This document shows positions 1 to 16,517 of a stretch of DNA of 64,000 nt, piece by piece. Source of the stretch: Phenylobacterium sp. (GTDB taxonomy: Bacteria; Pseudomonadota; Alphaproteobacteria; Caulobacterales; Caulobacteraceae); NCBI RefSeq assembly GCF_030680185.1, contig NZ_JAUXVZ010000056.1, forward strand, positions 1 through 64,000. The letters run 5' to 3'. The notes under the pieces were generated by a model that saw nothing but the letters and a program-made list of their open reading frames with translations, did no database searches and was not told the origin of the DNA. The position numbers and the translations under genes are program-made. How positions within the stretch are numbered: position 1 is the stretch's first letter; every line of letters begins with the position of its first letter.

Positions 1-177
1 GCGGGCCTTCTCTTCCGGGGCCGCGTCGATGTCGGCGTAGTTCATCGCCTTGCCACCGCTGGCCTTGGCCAGAACCATCGTGATCGCCGCCGTCAGCGTC
101 GTCTTGCCGTGGTCAACGTGACCAATCGTGCCGATGTTGCAATGCGGCTTGTTACGTTCGAACTTTTCCTTGGCCAT
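1..177 (-). CDS. tuf: Elongation factor Tu (5' part only)
   Basis: Only the first 59 codons are in the window; the gene runs off the left edge. The N-terminus reads [20 protein letters not shown] and is followed by VDHGKTT, the G1 loop that binds GTP phosphate. EF-Tu is the GTPase that delivers aminoacyl-tRNA to the ribosome. It lies 91 nt downstream of fusA on the same strand, the standard last position of the str operon. The gap to fusA carries a 9-bp hairpin (232-252) and a second small one (192-205). A second tuf copy elsewhere in the genome is possible but cannot be judged here. Confidence 0.97.
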   Translation of the reverse strand, partial: MAKEKFERNKPHCNIGTIGHVDHGKTTLTAAITMVLAKASGGKAMNYADIDAAPEEKAR

Positions 178-191
178 TCTCTTCTCTCCGT

Positions 192-252
192 CCCCTGAAC
201 AGGGGGCTTATCCTTGGGTTTTCAGGGGCCCCGGCGGACCACAGGTCCGCCG
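192..252 (-). other. Hairpins in the fusA-tuf spacer
   Basis: Two inverted repeats lie between the fusA stop and the tuf start. CGGCGGACC (232-240) pairs with GGTCCGCCG (244-252) around a 3-nt loop. CCCCT (192-196) pairs with AGGGG (201-205) around a 4-nt loop. Neither is followed by a T tract on the minus strand, so they look like RNA processing or stability structures rather than terminators. The role is inferred only. Confidence 0.45.
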
Positions 253-268
253 AAAGCAGGGGTTGGTA

Positions 269-2350
269 TTAAGCGGAATACTTCTTGATCACTTCGTCGG
301 CGACGTGTTGCGGCACCGGCTCGTAGTGGTCGTACTGCATGGTGAACTGGGCGCGGCCCTGCGACATGCCGCGAAGCGTGTTCACATAGCCGAACATGTT
401 GGCCAGCGGCACGAAGGCGTTCACGACGGTGGCGTTGCCGCGCATGTCCTGACCCTGGATCATGCCGCGACGGCCGTTCAGGTCGCCGATGACCGAACCG
501 AGATAGTCCTCGGGGGTCACGACCTCGACCGCCATGATCGGCTCGAGCAGCTTGGGCGCACCCTTTTCCTTCAGTTCGCGGAAGGCGGCGCGGGCCGCGA
601 TTTCGAACGCCAGCACGCTGGAGTCGACGTCGTGGTATTTCCCGTCCGTCAGGGTCGCCTTGAAGTCGATCAGCGGGAAGCCGGCCAGCAGGCCGCCGTC
701 CTTGATGGAGTTCAGACCCTTTTCCACGCCCGGGATGTATTCCTTGGGCACGGCACCGCCGACGATCGAGTTCTCGAACACGAAGCCCGTGCCCGGCTCG
801 CCGGGCTCGAAGGTCAGCATGACGCGGGCGAACTGGCCCGTACCACCGGTCTGCTTCTTGTGCGTGTAGTCGATGTCGACCTTGCGGCCGAGGCTTTCAC
901 GGTAGGCGACCTGGGGCTGACCGATGGTCGCGTCGACCTTGTAGGTGCGGCGCAGGATGTCGATCTTGATGTCGAGGTGCAGCTCGCCCATCCCCTTGAG
1001 GATGGTCTGGCCCGACTCATGGTCCGTCGAGACGGTGAACGAGGGATCCTCCGAGGCCAGCTTGGCCAGGGCGACGCCCAGCTTCTCCTGGTCGGCCTTG
1101 GTCTTGGGCTCGACCGAGATCTCGATCACCGGGGCCGGGAATTCCATCTTCTCGAGGATGACGGGCGACTTCAGGGGATCGCACAGGGTGTCACCGGTGC
1201 GGGTGTCCTTGAGGCCGGCCAGGGCGACGATGTCGCCGGCGTAGGCTTCCTTGATGTCCTGACGGTCATTGGAGTGCATCAGCAGCATGCGGCCAACGCG
1301 TTCCTTGCGGTCGCGGCTGGAGTTCAGCAGGCCCATGCCGGTTTCCATCTTGCCGGAATAGATGCGGCAGAAGGTCAGCGAACCGACGAAGGGGTCGTCC
1401 ATGATCTTGAACGCCAGAACCGACAGGGGCTCGTCGTCCGAGGCGCGGCGCACGATCGGCTCCTCGGTCTTGAAGTCGATGCCCGGGGTCGGCGGGATGT
1501 CCGTCGGCGACGGCAGGTAGTCGACCACGGCGTCGAGCAGGGTCTGCACGCCCTTGTTCTTGAAGGCCGAACCGCACAGGATCGGATAGAAGGCGCCGGT
1601 CAGCACGGCCTTGCGGATGCATTTCTTCAGCACTTCCAGCGAGGGCTCGGTGCCGTCCAGATAGGCTTCCATCGCCTCGTCATCGAGCTCGACGGCGTTG
1701 TCGATCAGGTACTGGCGAGCGGCGACGGCCTTGTCCATCAGGTCGGCGGGGATCGGGCCGACGGTGAAGTTGGCGCCCAGGGCGTCGTTGTCCCAGACCA
1801 CCGAATTCATGGCGACGATGTCGACCAGGCCGGTCAGCGAGGACTCCGAACCGATCGGGAACTGGATCGGCACGGCCTTGGCGCCCAGACGGTCGCGGAT
1901 CGACTGCACCGAGGCGTCGAAGTCAGCGCCGATCTTGTCCATCTTGTTGACGAACACGATACGCGGCACGCGGTATTTGTCGGCCTGGCGCCAGACGGTT
2001 TCGGTCTGCGGCTCAACACCGGCGTTGCCGTCCAGCACCGTCACGGCACCGTCGAGCACGCGCAGCGAACGCTCGACTTCAATGGTGAAGTCCACGTGGC
2101 CGGGGGTGTCGATGATGTTGAGGCGCTTCTCTTTCCAGAAGGCGGTCGTCGCGGCCGACGTGATGGTGATGCCGCGTTCCTGCTCCTGGTCCATCCAGTC
2201 CATGGTCGCGGCGCCGTCGTGGACTTCGCCGATCTTATGGTTCTTGCCGGTGTAGTACAGGATCCGCTCGGTCGTCGTCGTCTTGCCCGCGTCGATGTGG
2301 GCCATGATGCCGAAGTTGCGGTAGTCCTCGATCTTGTTGATGCGGGCCAT
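269..2350 (-). CDS. fusA: Elongation factor G
   Basis: The 693-aa product is the translocation GTPase of protein synthesis. The G motifs are all in place: [10 protein letters not shown] at residues 17-26 (G1), [10 protein letters not shown] near 59 (G2), DTPGHVDF at 81-88 (G3) and NKMD at 135-138 (G4). Length matches the usual 690-705 aa. The ATG at 2350 is preceded by an AAGG sequence at normal distance. It is the third gene of the str operon. It follows rpsG across a 146-nt spacer that holds a perfect 14-bp hairpin and precedes tuf. Long open frames on the opposite strand are GC-codon shadows. Confidence 0.98.
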   Translation of the reverse strand: MARINKIEDYRNFGIMAHIDAGKTTTTERILYYTGKNHKIGEVHDGAATMDWMDQEQERGITITSAATTAFWKEKRLNIIDTPGHVDFTIEVERSLRVLDGAVTVLDGNAGVEPQTETVWRQADKYRVPRIVFVNKMDKIGADFDASVQSIRDRLGAKAVPIQFPIGSESSLTGLVDIVAMNSVVWDNDALGANFTVGPIPADLMDKAVAARQYLIDNAVELDDEAMEAYLDGTEPSLEVLKKCIRKAVLTGAFYPILCGSAFKNKGVQTLLDAVVDYLPSPTDIPPTPGIDFKTEEPIVRRASDDEPLSVLAFKIMDDPFVGSLTFCRIYSGKMETGMGLLNSSRDRKERVGRMLLMHSNDRQDIKEAYAGDIVALAGLKDTRTGDTLCDPLKSPVILEKMEFPAPVIEISVEPKTKADQEKLGVALAKLASEDPSFTVSTDHESGQTILKGMGELHLDIKIDILRRTYKVDATIGQPQVAYRESLGRKVDIDYTHKKQTGGTGQFARVMLTFEPGEPGTGFVFENSIVGGAVPKEYIPGVEKGLNSIKDGGLLAGFPLIDFKATLTDGKYHDVDSSVLAFEIAARAAFRELKEKGAPKLLEPIMAVEVVTPEDYLGSVIGDLNGRRGMIQGQDMRGNATVVNAFVPLANMFGYVNTLRGMSQGRAQFTMQYDHYEPVPQHVADEVIKKYSA

Positions 2351-2421
2351 GGAGCGTGCCTTGAAGTAAAATCAGGACGCGTTTCGCGCCCTCGGGAAAT
2401 ATCGGTCTGTGCGGATAGGCG

Positions 2422-2454
2422 GGCGCGGGCGGTTTAGCTCAAACCGCCCGCGCC
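2422..2454 (-). other. Perfect 14-bp hairpin, rpsG-fusA spacer
   Basis: GGCGCGGGCGGTTT (2422-2435) and its exact complement (2441-2454) flank a 5-nt loop. The structure is in the 146-nt gap between rpsG and fusA. No T tract follows it on the minus strand, so a plain intrinsic terminator is unlikely. It may be a processing, stability or translational control element. This is seen directly; the role is inferred. Confidence 0.6.
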
Positions 2455-2496
2455 GGATATCCTCGGATAGTCAACGCAGGTGACGCTTTGAAGGCG

Positions 2497-2970
2497 CTAC
2501 CAGCGATAGTGGCTGAAGGCGCGGTTGGCTTCGGCCATCTTGTGGGTGTCTTCGCGCTTCTTGACCGCGGTGCCGCGGTTGTTCGAGGCGTCGAGCAGTT
2601 CGGCGGCCAGCTTCTCGGTCATGGTGTTCTCACCACGCTTGCGCGCGGCGTTGACCAGCCAGCGGATGGCCAGGGCGCGACGACGATCGGGACGAACCTC
2701 GACCGGCACCTGATAGGTGGCACCACCGACGCGACGCGAACGGACTTCGACGGCCGGAGCCACGTTGTCCAGAGCGGCGTGGAACGTCGCGACGGGCTCC
2801 GATTCCTTCTTCTTGTCGGCCAGGATTTCGAACGCGCCGTAGACGATGTTCTCGGCGACGGCCTTTTTGCCCTCGTACATGACGTAGTTCATGAATTTGG
2901 TGACGATCAGATCCTTGTATTTGGGATCCGGCAGAACTTCGCGCTTCTGTGCGCGGTGACGACGGGACAT
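2497..2970 (-). CDS. rpsG: 30S ribosomal protein S7
   Basis: The 157-aa product begins [20 protein letters not shown] and ends [12 protein letters not shown], the conserved S7 N- and C-termini. S7 is a primary binder of the 3' domain of 16S rRNA. In Escherichia coli it is also the translational repressor of its own operon, acting in the rpsL-rpsG spacer. The equivalent spacer here (2971-3051) holds a stem-loop at 3001-3031, compatible with the same control. Length (157 aa) is normal for the family. It is the second gene of the str operon. Confidence 0.98.
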   Translation of the reverse strand: MSRRHRAQKREVLPDPKYKDLIVTKFMNYVMYEGKKAVAENIVYGAFEILADKKKESEPVATFHAALDNVAPAVEVRSRRVGGATYQVPVEVRPDRRRALAIRWLVNAARKRGENTMTEKLAAELLDASNNRGTAVKKREDTHKMAEANRAFSHYRW

Positions 2971-3000
2971 GAGCTTGGCCTTCTAAATCGGTGTCGGACG

Positions 3001-3031
3001 GCCGGTCCAAAGCCCGAGGGCGTGGACCGGC
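3001..3031 (-). promoter_or_regulatory. Stem-loop in rpsL-rpsG spacer, candidate S7 site
   Basis: GCCGGTCCA (3001-3009) pairs with TGGACCGGC (3023-3031), and inside it GCCC (3012-3015) pairs with GGGC (3018-3021). In E. coli the S7 repressor binds an RNA structure in exactly this spacer. Position and structure fit, but the E. coli and alphaproteobacterial sites differ in sequence, so the role is inferred. Confidence 0.45.
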
Positions 3032-3051
3032 GAATGGAATGGGGCGGTCGC

Positions 3052-3423
3052 TTATTTCGGGCGCTTGGCGCCGTAGTGCGAACGGCGCTGCTTGCGGTCC
3101 TTGACGCCTTGCGTGTCGAGCACGCCGCGCAGGATGTGATAGCGCACGCCGGGAAGGTCTTTCACGCGGCCGCCACGGATCAGGACCACCGAGTGCTCCT
3201 GCAGATTGTGGCCCTCGCCGGGGATGTAGCACACGGCTTCGATGCCGGTGGTCAGACGCACCTTGGCGACCTTACGCAGAGCCGAGTTGGGCTTCTTCGG
3301 GGTCGTCGTATAGACGCGGGTGCAGACGCCGCGGCGTTGCGGGCAACCCTTCAGGGCCGGGACCTTGTTACGGACCGGCTTGGGTTGGCGCGGCTTGCGG
3401 ATCAGCTGGTTGATAGTCGGCAT
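3052..3423 (-). CDS. rpsL: 30S ribosomal protein S12
   Basis: The 123-aa product starts [20 protein letters not shown] and has the decoding-centre segments [20 protein letters not shown] and [20 protein letters not shown]. Lys43 and Lys88, the usual sites of streptomycin-resistance changes, are both lysine, so the allele looks wild type. Length is typical. It is the first gene of the str operon. Upstream lie a long leader with a terminator-like hairpin (3551-3587) and a promoter (3659-3687). Confidence 0.98.
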   Translation of the reverse strand: MPTINQLIRKPRQPKPVRNKVPALKGCPQRRGVCTRVYTTTPKKPNSALRKVAKVRLTTGIEAVCYIPGEGHNLQEHSVVLIRGGRVKDLPGVRYHILRGVLDTQGVKDRKQRRSHYGAKRPK

Positions 3424-3550
3424 TCGAAACTCGTCTCTTTCAATCGATGGAGGCGTGTGCCTTTCGGCCGGGGCGCCTCATGAGCCTTCTTTTCGGACGA
3501 CGCTGACGCGCCGCCCCGGGTTTGATCTCGAGCCGGAGACGCGACCGCCA

Positions 3551-3587
3551 AACGAAAAAACCGGAACGCGCGCTTCGGGCGTTCCGG
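3551..3587 (-). terminator. Terminator-like hairpin in str operon leader (possible attenuator)
   Basis: On the minus strand, CCGGAACGC and GCGTTCCGG (3579-3587 and 3561-3569) form a 9-bp stem. It is directly followed by six T (3560-3555). No minus-strand gene lies just upstream that would need terminating. The structure sits between the candidate promoter (3659-3687) and rpsL, about 130 nt before the start codon. Attenuation of the operon is the simplest reading but is not shown. Confidence 0.65.
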
Positions 3588-3658
3588 CGGGCACAGCCCG
3601 TCCGCTCAATTGTCACGATCCCGGAATCCGGCGAACCGGACACCTCGAAAGTGGGCGG

Positions 3659-3687
3659 CTTCTACGCGCGGGCGGGTCGCAGGTCAA
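3659..3687 (-). promoter_or_regulatory. Candidate sigma-70-type promoter of the str operon
   Basis: On the minus strand, TTGACC (3687-3682) is separated by 17 nt from TAGAAG (3664-3659). This gives a -35 with five of six consensus matches and a plausible -10. The predicted transcript would have a leader of about 230 nt before rpsL, and it includes the terminator-like hairpin. The rest of the 3424-3776 gap shows no convincing gene. Confidence 0.5.
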
Positions 3688-3776
3688 GGGTGGCGGCAAT
3701 CGGTCTCGAGTGACGTGCCGCGCAAGGAGCGTCAACAGGCCCCAATACGGCCACGCTCGCCCCCTCCTCTGCGCGC

Positions 3777-4568
3777 ATGACGGGTGGATGGCGATTCAGG
3801 GGGCCGGCGTGGATATGGCCCGCCCGAGCGGAGCGGTGGCGCAAGCCGGTGATCGTGGCCGTGTCCGTGCTCGGCCACGTCGCCATCTTCGCCTACCTTG
3901 GCCTGCGTTCCATGGGCCTGACCATACCGGGCCTGCTCGATGTCGACCCGGGGCCGATCATCTATGTCCAGATCGAGCCCCGTCCGATGCTGCCGGGCGA
4001 GGTCGCCCGCGTACGGTCATCGCCCGAGCAACCGCTGATCGACACCGCTCCCATCCTGCCCGGCTCGCCGACCGCCGACCGTGATCGGCCGTTCCGCGAT
4101 CCGACCGAGGATGAGGACAGCCCTGCCCCACCGGCACCCCGCATCGGGACCCCGGCACCGGGCGTCCCCGCTCCTCCCGCCGGCGTCGACGGCTGGGCCG
4201 TGCGCGCCGAGTCCCTCGGCGACCGCGTCGGACGCGGTATGCGCACCCGTGGCCCCGGCTGCGCCTCCCCGTCCCTGCTGAGCGCCGCCGAGCGCGCCAT
4301 CTGCGACGACCGCTTCGGCCAGCGCGCCGCCGCCGCCGCGCCCATCGATGGCACCAGCGGCAGCCCGTTCGCCGCCGAAGGGGCCCGCCGCCTGGCCCAA
4401 TATGAAGCGCGTCGCCGCCCCCTCTCGGGGGGCAGCGGCAATGTCGGGCCACAGGATGGCGTCGGTTCCAATTTCGGAGTCGGCGTCGCCGGCGCCCACC
4501 TCGACCCCTCGTTCCGCCCCGACTCGACCCAGAACATCCGCACCGACCGCCGCGATGGCCCGCGCTAG
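3777..4568 (+). CDS. Membrane-anchored proline-rich protein of unknown function
   Basis: The frame encodes 263 aa. A hydrophobic segment at residues about 25-43 (VIVAVSVLGHVAIFAYLGL) follows a basic stretch, which suggests a single-pass inner-membrane protein with the rest in the periplasm. The middle is rich in Pro and acidic residues. Near the C-terminal third is a cysteine pair in the context CASPSLLSAAERAICDDRFG. The layout resembles TonB-like or cell-envelope linker proteins, but no TonB C-terminal domain is visible. It is the only plus-strand gene between rpoC and the str operon. No clear ribosome binding site precedes the ATG, so the start is uncertain. Function is unknown. Confidence 0.7.
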   Translation: MTGGWRFRGPAWIWPARAERWRKPVIVAVSVLGHVAIFAYLGLRSMGLTIPGLLDVDPGPIIYVQIEPRPMLPGEVARVRSSPEQPLIDTAPILPGSPTADRDRPFRDPTEDEDSPAPPAPRIGTPAPGVPAPPAGVDGWAVRAESLGDRVGRGMRTRGPGCASPSLLSAAERAICDDRFGQRAAAAAPIDGTSGSPFAAEGARRLAQYEARRRPLSGGSGNVGPQDGVGSNFGVGVAGAHLDPSFRPDSTQNIRTDRRDGPR

Positions 4569-4624
4569 CCAATCCGGTCGCGCTGGAGCAGCAAGCCCGC
4601 GCTACGAACGTTCACGCCCCAGAC

Positions 4625-4668
4625 GGGCGCTCATGCAGCGAGCCGCCGCGCGGCGAGCGATAGCGCCC
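4625..4668. repeat. Two-stem hairpin element, copy 1
   Basis: The outer stem GGGCGCT (4625-4631) pairs with AGCGCCC (4662-4668) and encloses CATGCA and an inner GC-rich stem. It matches the copy at 30468-30507 at all but one position of the 40-nt core. It lies between the stop of the 3777-4568 gene and the rpoC terminator. Related copies are at 20950-20979 and 29467-29506. Confidence 0.75.
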
Positions 4669-4675
4669 CAACAAT

Positions 4676-4707
4676 AAAAAAGGGCGGCGCCGTTTTCGGC
4701 ACCGCCC
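4676..4707 (-). terminator. rpoC transcription terminator
   Basis: On the minus strand an 11-bp stem (4697-4707 with 4682-4692, one G-U pair) closes a 4-nt loop and is followed by six T (4681-4676). It lies 26 nt past the rpoC stop codon and fits an intrinsic terminator for rpoBC. Confidence 0.88.
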
Positions 4708-4733
4708 CCTTCATTTCAGTCCAGGACCGAGGC

Positions 4734-8930
<4,197 letters not shown>

Positions 8931-8970
8931 CTTGTTTTCCTTCTGCGGCGGGGGCCGCGAATAATTTGGT

Positions 8971-9062
8971 GGCGAGTGGCGAGTGGCTGGTGGCGAGAAA
9001 GTCGGCGGTGGCGAGTGACGGGGCGAAATCTCGCCACACGTCACTCGCCACTCGCCACTCGC
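8971..9062. repeat. Heptamer-repeat hairpin (GGCGAGT) in rpoB-rpoC spacer
   Basis: The left arm (8971-8997) holds GGCGAGT units, two exact and two degenerate. The right arm (9043-9062) holds inverted ACTCGCC units. Further copies of the motif (9010-9016 and 9030-9036) lie in the loop. The right arm ends one nucleotide from the rpoB stop codon. The rpoC ribosome binding site lies just beyond the left arm. The array has no coding sense and no spacer structure. Confidence 0.85.
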
Positions 9063-9063
9063 G

Positions 9064-13182
<4,119 letters not shown>

Positions 13183-13455
13183 TCTGTATTCCCATAACGC
13201 AACCCGGGCAGGTCGCGATCAATGCAGCAGCCACGGCTCCGCCTCTCGGGCGAACCGTGACCATCGGTTTCGGCGTCCACCCTCGGGCCTTGCGGCACCA
13301 GGACACCTCAAAATGCAGGGCTCCTTGGGGAGGAGCGCGCCTTCGCACCGGTCGGAGGGCGACAAACCGGGCCTCGGCGCTTTCGCGCGAATCTCATACT
13401 GAGTTAGCGGAACCGGGTCATATACTCGCTTTCCCGACGAAATAAAGGCCCCCGC

Positions 13456-14817
13456 CTATCTTTCGTCAGGACGTAGCGTCCGCTCCAGGAAGGCCAGAAC
13501 CCGTGGCCAGGCGTCGGCCTGGGCCCGCGCATTGGCTTCGACGGTGCCACCACCGCGCGTCACCTCTCCGGCCGTCGGAGCCCAGCCGTCGCCGCCGACG
13601 TCATGCCCGGCTTGCGGATAGACCAGCAGCACGGTCTCCCGGCCCGCCGCGGCCCGGCTGGCCGCCACATTGCGGGCCATCTGACCCGATCGCCACTCCC
13701 GGTCGGCGTCCCCCGCCACCAGCATGACCGCGCCGGGGAAATCCTCGACCCGGATGCGGGCCGCCGCCTCGCGCTCCGGATGGGCCGCCCGCCCGTCCTC
13801 GTGGATCTTCAGCAGATCGGCATTGCCCGGCCCGGCCAGCAGCCCCTCGACAAAGCCGACATAGGGCATGAACGGCAGCGGCTCACCGCCGTAGGAGAAG
13901 GACGAGCGCGTGCCCTCGGCCTCCACCGTCTCCAGTCCCCAGCCCTCCCAGACCAGGTCCGACGGCGCAAAGGCCACCACCGCGGTCAGCCAGTCGTATT
14001 GGCTGGCCGCGATCAGGGCGAACTCCGCCCCCTTGGAGCCGCCGAACAGGGCGATGCGGTCGGCGTCGACGTCCGGCCGCGTGCGCAGCCAGTCGCGCAA
14101 CTCGCCGATCTGGTCGATGCGGATGTCGATGAAACTGCCCGGCAGGTCCGGAAACTCCTTCGGCGGGCCGTAGTCGCCCCAGTCGGCGGAATAATAGGGC
14201 AGACCGACCACGGCATAGCCCAGCCCGGCCAGTTTGCGCCCGTAGCGGTCGCTGGCCCGGGTGCCGCCGTCGGCCCCGTGCAGCACCACGATCACCGGCC
14301 GCCGCCCGCCGCCTTCTGCCTGATACAGGCGCGCCGCCGGAAAGCCGGGTATGTCCTCGACCGCGATGGCCGCCAGGGTCCCGACCAGACGGGTCATGCC
14401 GGTCGCCACCACCCGGTCGCCGACCTGGGCCCGCAGCCGCACCTCGCCCGAGCGCCAGTCACCGGGCAGGGCGTCGGCGGTCGGCTGCATCGACCAGAAC
14501 AGGCCGGCGGCATCGACCCCGGCGTAGTCGCCGCTCAACGGCGCGTTCGCGGTCAGGTCGACGCGTCCCTGCCCGTCGGCGGTGAACCGCGCGCTTGAGC
14601 GCCACACCGCGTCATGGCCGAAGCGGCGCTCGGCGCTGATCTCGACGGCCTGGCCGGGCGCGACCCCGCTGAGCACGACGGCCACCGGGCTGCCATGTAC
14701 CACCGGACCCTCCGGCGAGATCTCGAAACTCTGCGCCGTGGCGGTGCCGGCGGTCAGCATGGCGATGAGGGCGGCGGTTCCGGCCAGGGCGCGGATCGGG
14801 CGACGGACAGGCGTCAT
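13456..14817 (-). CDS. Exported acyl-CoA thioesterase/BAAT-family alpha/beta hydrolase
   Basis: The 453-aa product has a signal peptide (residues 1-29, ending ATAQ). An N-terminal beta-sandwich follows, with the look of the acyl-CoA thioester hydrolase/BAAT N-terminal domain. The C-terminal half is an alpha/beta hydrolase with the nucleophile elbow GGSKGAE (Ser261) and a late AGHDVGGDGW segment that can supply the catalytic His. Family members hydrolyse or transfer acyl groups from thioesters; an exported bacterial form has no settled substrate. GAAGGA lies at a suitable distance before the ATG. It is downstream of the XRE regulator gene on the same strand and may be co-transcribed with it. 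Confidence 0.8.
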   Translation of the reverse strand: MTPVRRPIRALAGTAALIAMLTAGTATAQSFEISPEGPVVHGSPVAVVLSGVAPGQAVEISAERRFGHDAVWRSSARFTADGQGRVDLTANAPLSGDYAGVDAAGLFWSMQPTADALPGDWRSGEVRLRAQVGDRVVATGMTRLVGTLAAIAVEDIPGFPAARLYQAEGGGRRPVIVVLHGADGGTRASDRYGRKLAGLGYAVVGLPYYSADWGDYGPPKEFPDLPGSFIDIRIDQIGELRDWLRTRPDVDADRIALFGGSKGAEFALIAASQYDWLTAVVAFAPSDLVWEGWGLETVEAEGTRSSFSYGGEPLPFMPYVGFVEGLLAGPGNADLLKIHEDGRAAHPEREAAARIRVEDFPGAVMLVAGDADREWRSGQMARNVAASRAAAGRETVLLVYPQAGHDVGGDGWAPTAGEVTRGGGTVEANARAQADAWPRVLAFLERTLRPDER

Positions 14818-14876
14818 GGGTCACATCCTTCTGTGTGCGCCTCGGCGCGAGGTCGTGGGTCAGGGGTGGTTGAGGT

Positions 14877-15101
14877 TCAGGGCGAAGGCGGCGTTCGCCA
14901 GAAAAACACGTCGTCGACGCCACGCCGAAAGACGTGGGCCAACCGCATGGCCAGCTCCAGCGACGGGGCATAACGCCCGGCCTCGAGCGAGATCACCGTC
15001 TGGCGGGTCACCCCGGCCGAGCGGGCCAGGGCGTCCTGGGTCATCTCACCATGCTCGAAACGGAGGCGGCGCAGGTGGTTGCCGATGGCCAGCTCAGCCA
15101 T
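14877..15101 (-). CDS. XRE-family helix-turn-helix regulator
   Basis: The 74-aa product is little more than one HTH_3 domain: MTQDALARSAGVTRQTVISLEAGRY is the helix-turn-helix core. Small proteins of this type often sit directly downstream of a membrane protein gene and control that operon. Here its ATG overlaps the last codons of the upstream membrane-protein gene (15094-15101). Near-palindromic operator-like sequences lie just before that gene (15724-15755). Autoregulation is inferred. Confidence 0.88.
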   Translation of the reverse strand: MAELAIGNHLRRLRFEHGEMTQDALARSAGVTRQTVISLEAGRYAPSLELAMRLAHVFRRGVDDVFFWRTPPSP

Positions 15102-15708
15102 GGACTTCGTCCTCCGGCCGCGCCGCGTCCCGATAGCCGATGAGCTGGGTCCCGTGCCGGGCCAGCGACGCCAGCAGGATCACCACCACCAGCACATTGC
15201 CGAGCACGAAGGGCGACAGCCGCTCGACCACCACCGGCGGCGCGAACCCCAGGGTCAGCAGCAGGCCGATCAACAGGACGATGAAGGTGGTGTAGCCGAC
15301 GTGCACGCCGCGCGTCGCCATCTCCCGATCACGCTCGTCCTGCTCCATCCGCTCGGGGCGGACGATGACCCAGCCGATCCCGGCGGCGGCAATCAGCGTC
15401 CAGTTGTCGAGCGCCAGGGTATTGCCCTGCCCGACGTGCAGATCGACTCCCTGCGCCAGCGAGGCGATCAGATGGCCGCTGACCAGCGCCAGAGCCGCCA
15501 GGGCGTGCCACGAGCAACGCTCGCGCGGACCGGGCTCGCCACCATCACGATGCCGCATCCCGTCCCAGTGCCGACGCACCGCGACCGCGACCAGCAACAG
15601 CACCACCGCCCCGACCCAACCCGGTCGCAGCGGCCAGTCGAACAGCGGCCAGGCCAGAAAGGCCCCGAACGCCATGCCGAGCGCGGATACCGCCAGAACC
15701 CTGATCAC
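15094..15708 (-). CDS. Four- to six-helix membrane protein, partner of XRE regulator
   Basis: The 204-aa product has hydrophobic segments near residues 3-22, 28-43, 67-83, 99-110, 135-155 and 165-182. It has no motif I recognise. Gene pairs of a small polytopic membrane protein followed by an XRE regulator are common in bacteria, and the membrane partner is usually of unknown function. Two copies of a TACAT-A-ATGT motif, 21 bp apart, lie 16 nt upstream of its start. Confidence 0.75.
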   Translation of the reverse strand: MIRVLAVSALGMAFGAFLAWPLFDWPLRPGWVGAVVLLLVAVAVRRHWDGMRHRDGGEPGPRERCSWHALAALALVSGHLIASLAQGVDLHVGQGNTLALDNWTLIAAAGIGWVIVRPERMEQDERDREMATRGVHVGYTTFIVLLIGLLLTLGFAPPVVVERLSPFVLGNVLVVVILLASLARHGTQLIGYRDAARPEDEVHG

Positions 15709-15723
15709 ATGTCCGCTCCCTGA

Positions 15724-15755
15724 TACATAATGTATGTTCCAGCTTACATAATGTT
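15724..15755 (-). promoter_or_regulatory. Paired operator-like palindromes
   Basis: TACATAATGTA (15724-15734) is a perfect 5+1+5 palindrome. TACATAATGTT (15745-15755) repeats it with one change. The centres are 21 bp apart, two helical turns, which suits cooperative binding of two repressor dimers. The stretch is strikingly AT-rich in this genome. It lies just before the membrane protein/XRE operon and upstream of the divergent FKBP gene. Confidence 0.7.
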
Positions 15756-15841
15756 ATGTCAAGCGTACACCTATGGACCGGCGAGCCCCGGCCGGTACGA
15801 AGCGCATTCCGCGCGCCTCCGACCCCTGCTAGCGTCGCGCC

Positions 15842-16360
15842 ATGACTCGCACCCTGATCGCCGCCGCCGCCGCCCTGACCCTCGCCGCCTGCGCCTCGAC
15901 GCCCGAGCCGATGGGGCCGCCGACCTCCGAAGTCCGCCCGCCGGTCGGCGAGGCCAGCCAGGTGAGCTGGGACGCGGGTAATGCCGCCTATCTGGCCTGG
16001 AACGCCGGACGTCCCGGCTGGACCACCACCGACTCCGGCCTGCAGTACCGTCGCATCAGTCCCGCCCGGCCCGAGGGCCGACAGCCGGTCGCGACCGACA
16101 CCGTCCGGGTCCACTATCGCGGCACCTTCATCGACGGCCGCGAATTCGACGGCTCCTGGGCCCGCGGCGAGCCCTCCGAATTCCCGCTCAACCGCGTCAT
16201 CAAGGGCTGGACCGAGGGCGTGGCCCTGATGCGCGTCGGCGAGCGCTTCGAATTCGTCATCCCGGGCGGACTGGCCTACGGCGAACGCTGGGCCGGCGGC
16301 GGCAAACTGCCGCCCAACTCGACCCTGCTGTTCACCGTCGAACTGCTGGAAGTAAAATAG
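15842..16360 (+). CDS. FKBP-type peptidyl-prolyl isomerase lipoprotein
   Basis: The 172-aa product has a lipoprotein signal with lipobox LAAC (Cys17), so it is probably lipid-anchored in the envelope. The C-terminal domain is FKBP: VRVHYRGTFIDGREFDGSW, then VIKGWTEGVALMRVGERFEF and IPGGLAYG, ending LLFTVELLEVK. FKBPs catalyse cis-trans isomerisation at proline and help fold exported proteins. It is divergent from the XRE operon. A CCCGC-GAAA-GCGGG hairpin follows at 16388-16401. Confidence 0.92.
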   Translation: MTRTLIAAAAALTLAACASTPEPMGPPTSEVRPPVGEASQVSWDAGNAAYLAWNAGRPGWTTTDSGLQYRRISPARPEGRQPVATDTVRVHYRGTFIDGREFDGSWARGEPSEFPLNRVIKGWTEGVALMRVGERFEFVIPGGLAYGERWAGGGKLPPNSTLLFTVELLEVK

Positions 16361-16387
16361 GCGCTCTGATTTTTTGCTCCGCTCATC

Positions 16388-16401
16388 CCCGCGAAAGCGG
16401 G
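16388..16401. other. Small GAAA-loop hairpin
   Basis: CCCGC (16388-16392) pairs with GCGGG (16397-16401) around a GAAA tetraloop. It follows the FKBP gene. Short hairpins of this kind recur in alphaproteobacterial intergenic DNA. No T tract follows, so termination is uncertain. Confidence 0.4.
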
Positions 16402-16517
16402 ACGGCGGAACTCCGAACATGACGACGTTTTAATCCAACACGGGCCGGTCTCGCTTGACCCCCGCCCGTGCCCGGCGTGATCTGCGCGCCCTGCCCGTCC
16501 AGCCGGAAGTCCCCCTG

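Noticed and set aside
3440..3643. 67-codon minus-strand frame across the str leader
   Set aside because: It spans the terminator-like hairpin, is Arg-rich without family features and has no ribosome binding site; not a credible leader peptide.
8931..9044. 38-residue N-terminal extension of RpoC
   Set aside because: It is translated heptamer repeat ([16 protein letters not shown]); a ribosome binding site precedes the ATG at 8930.
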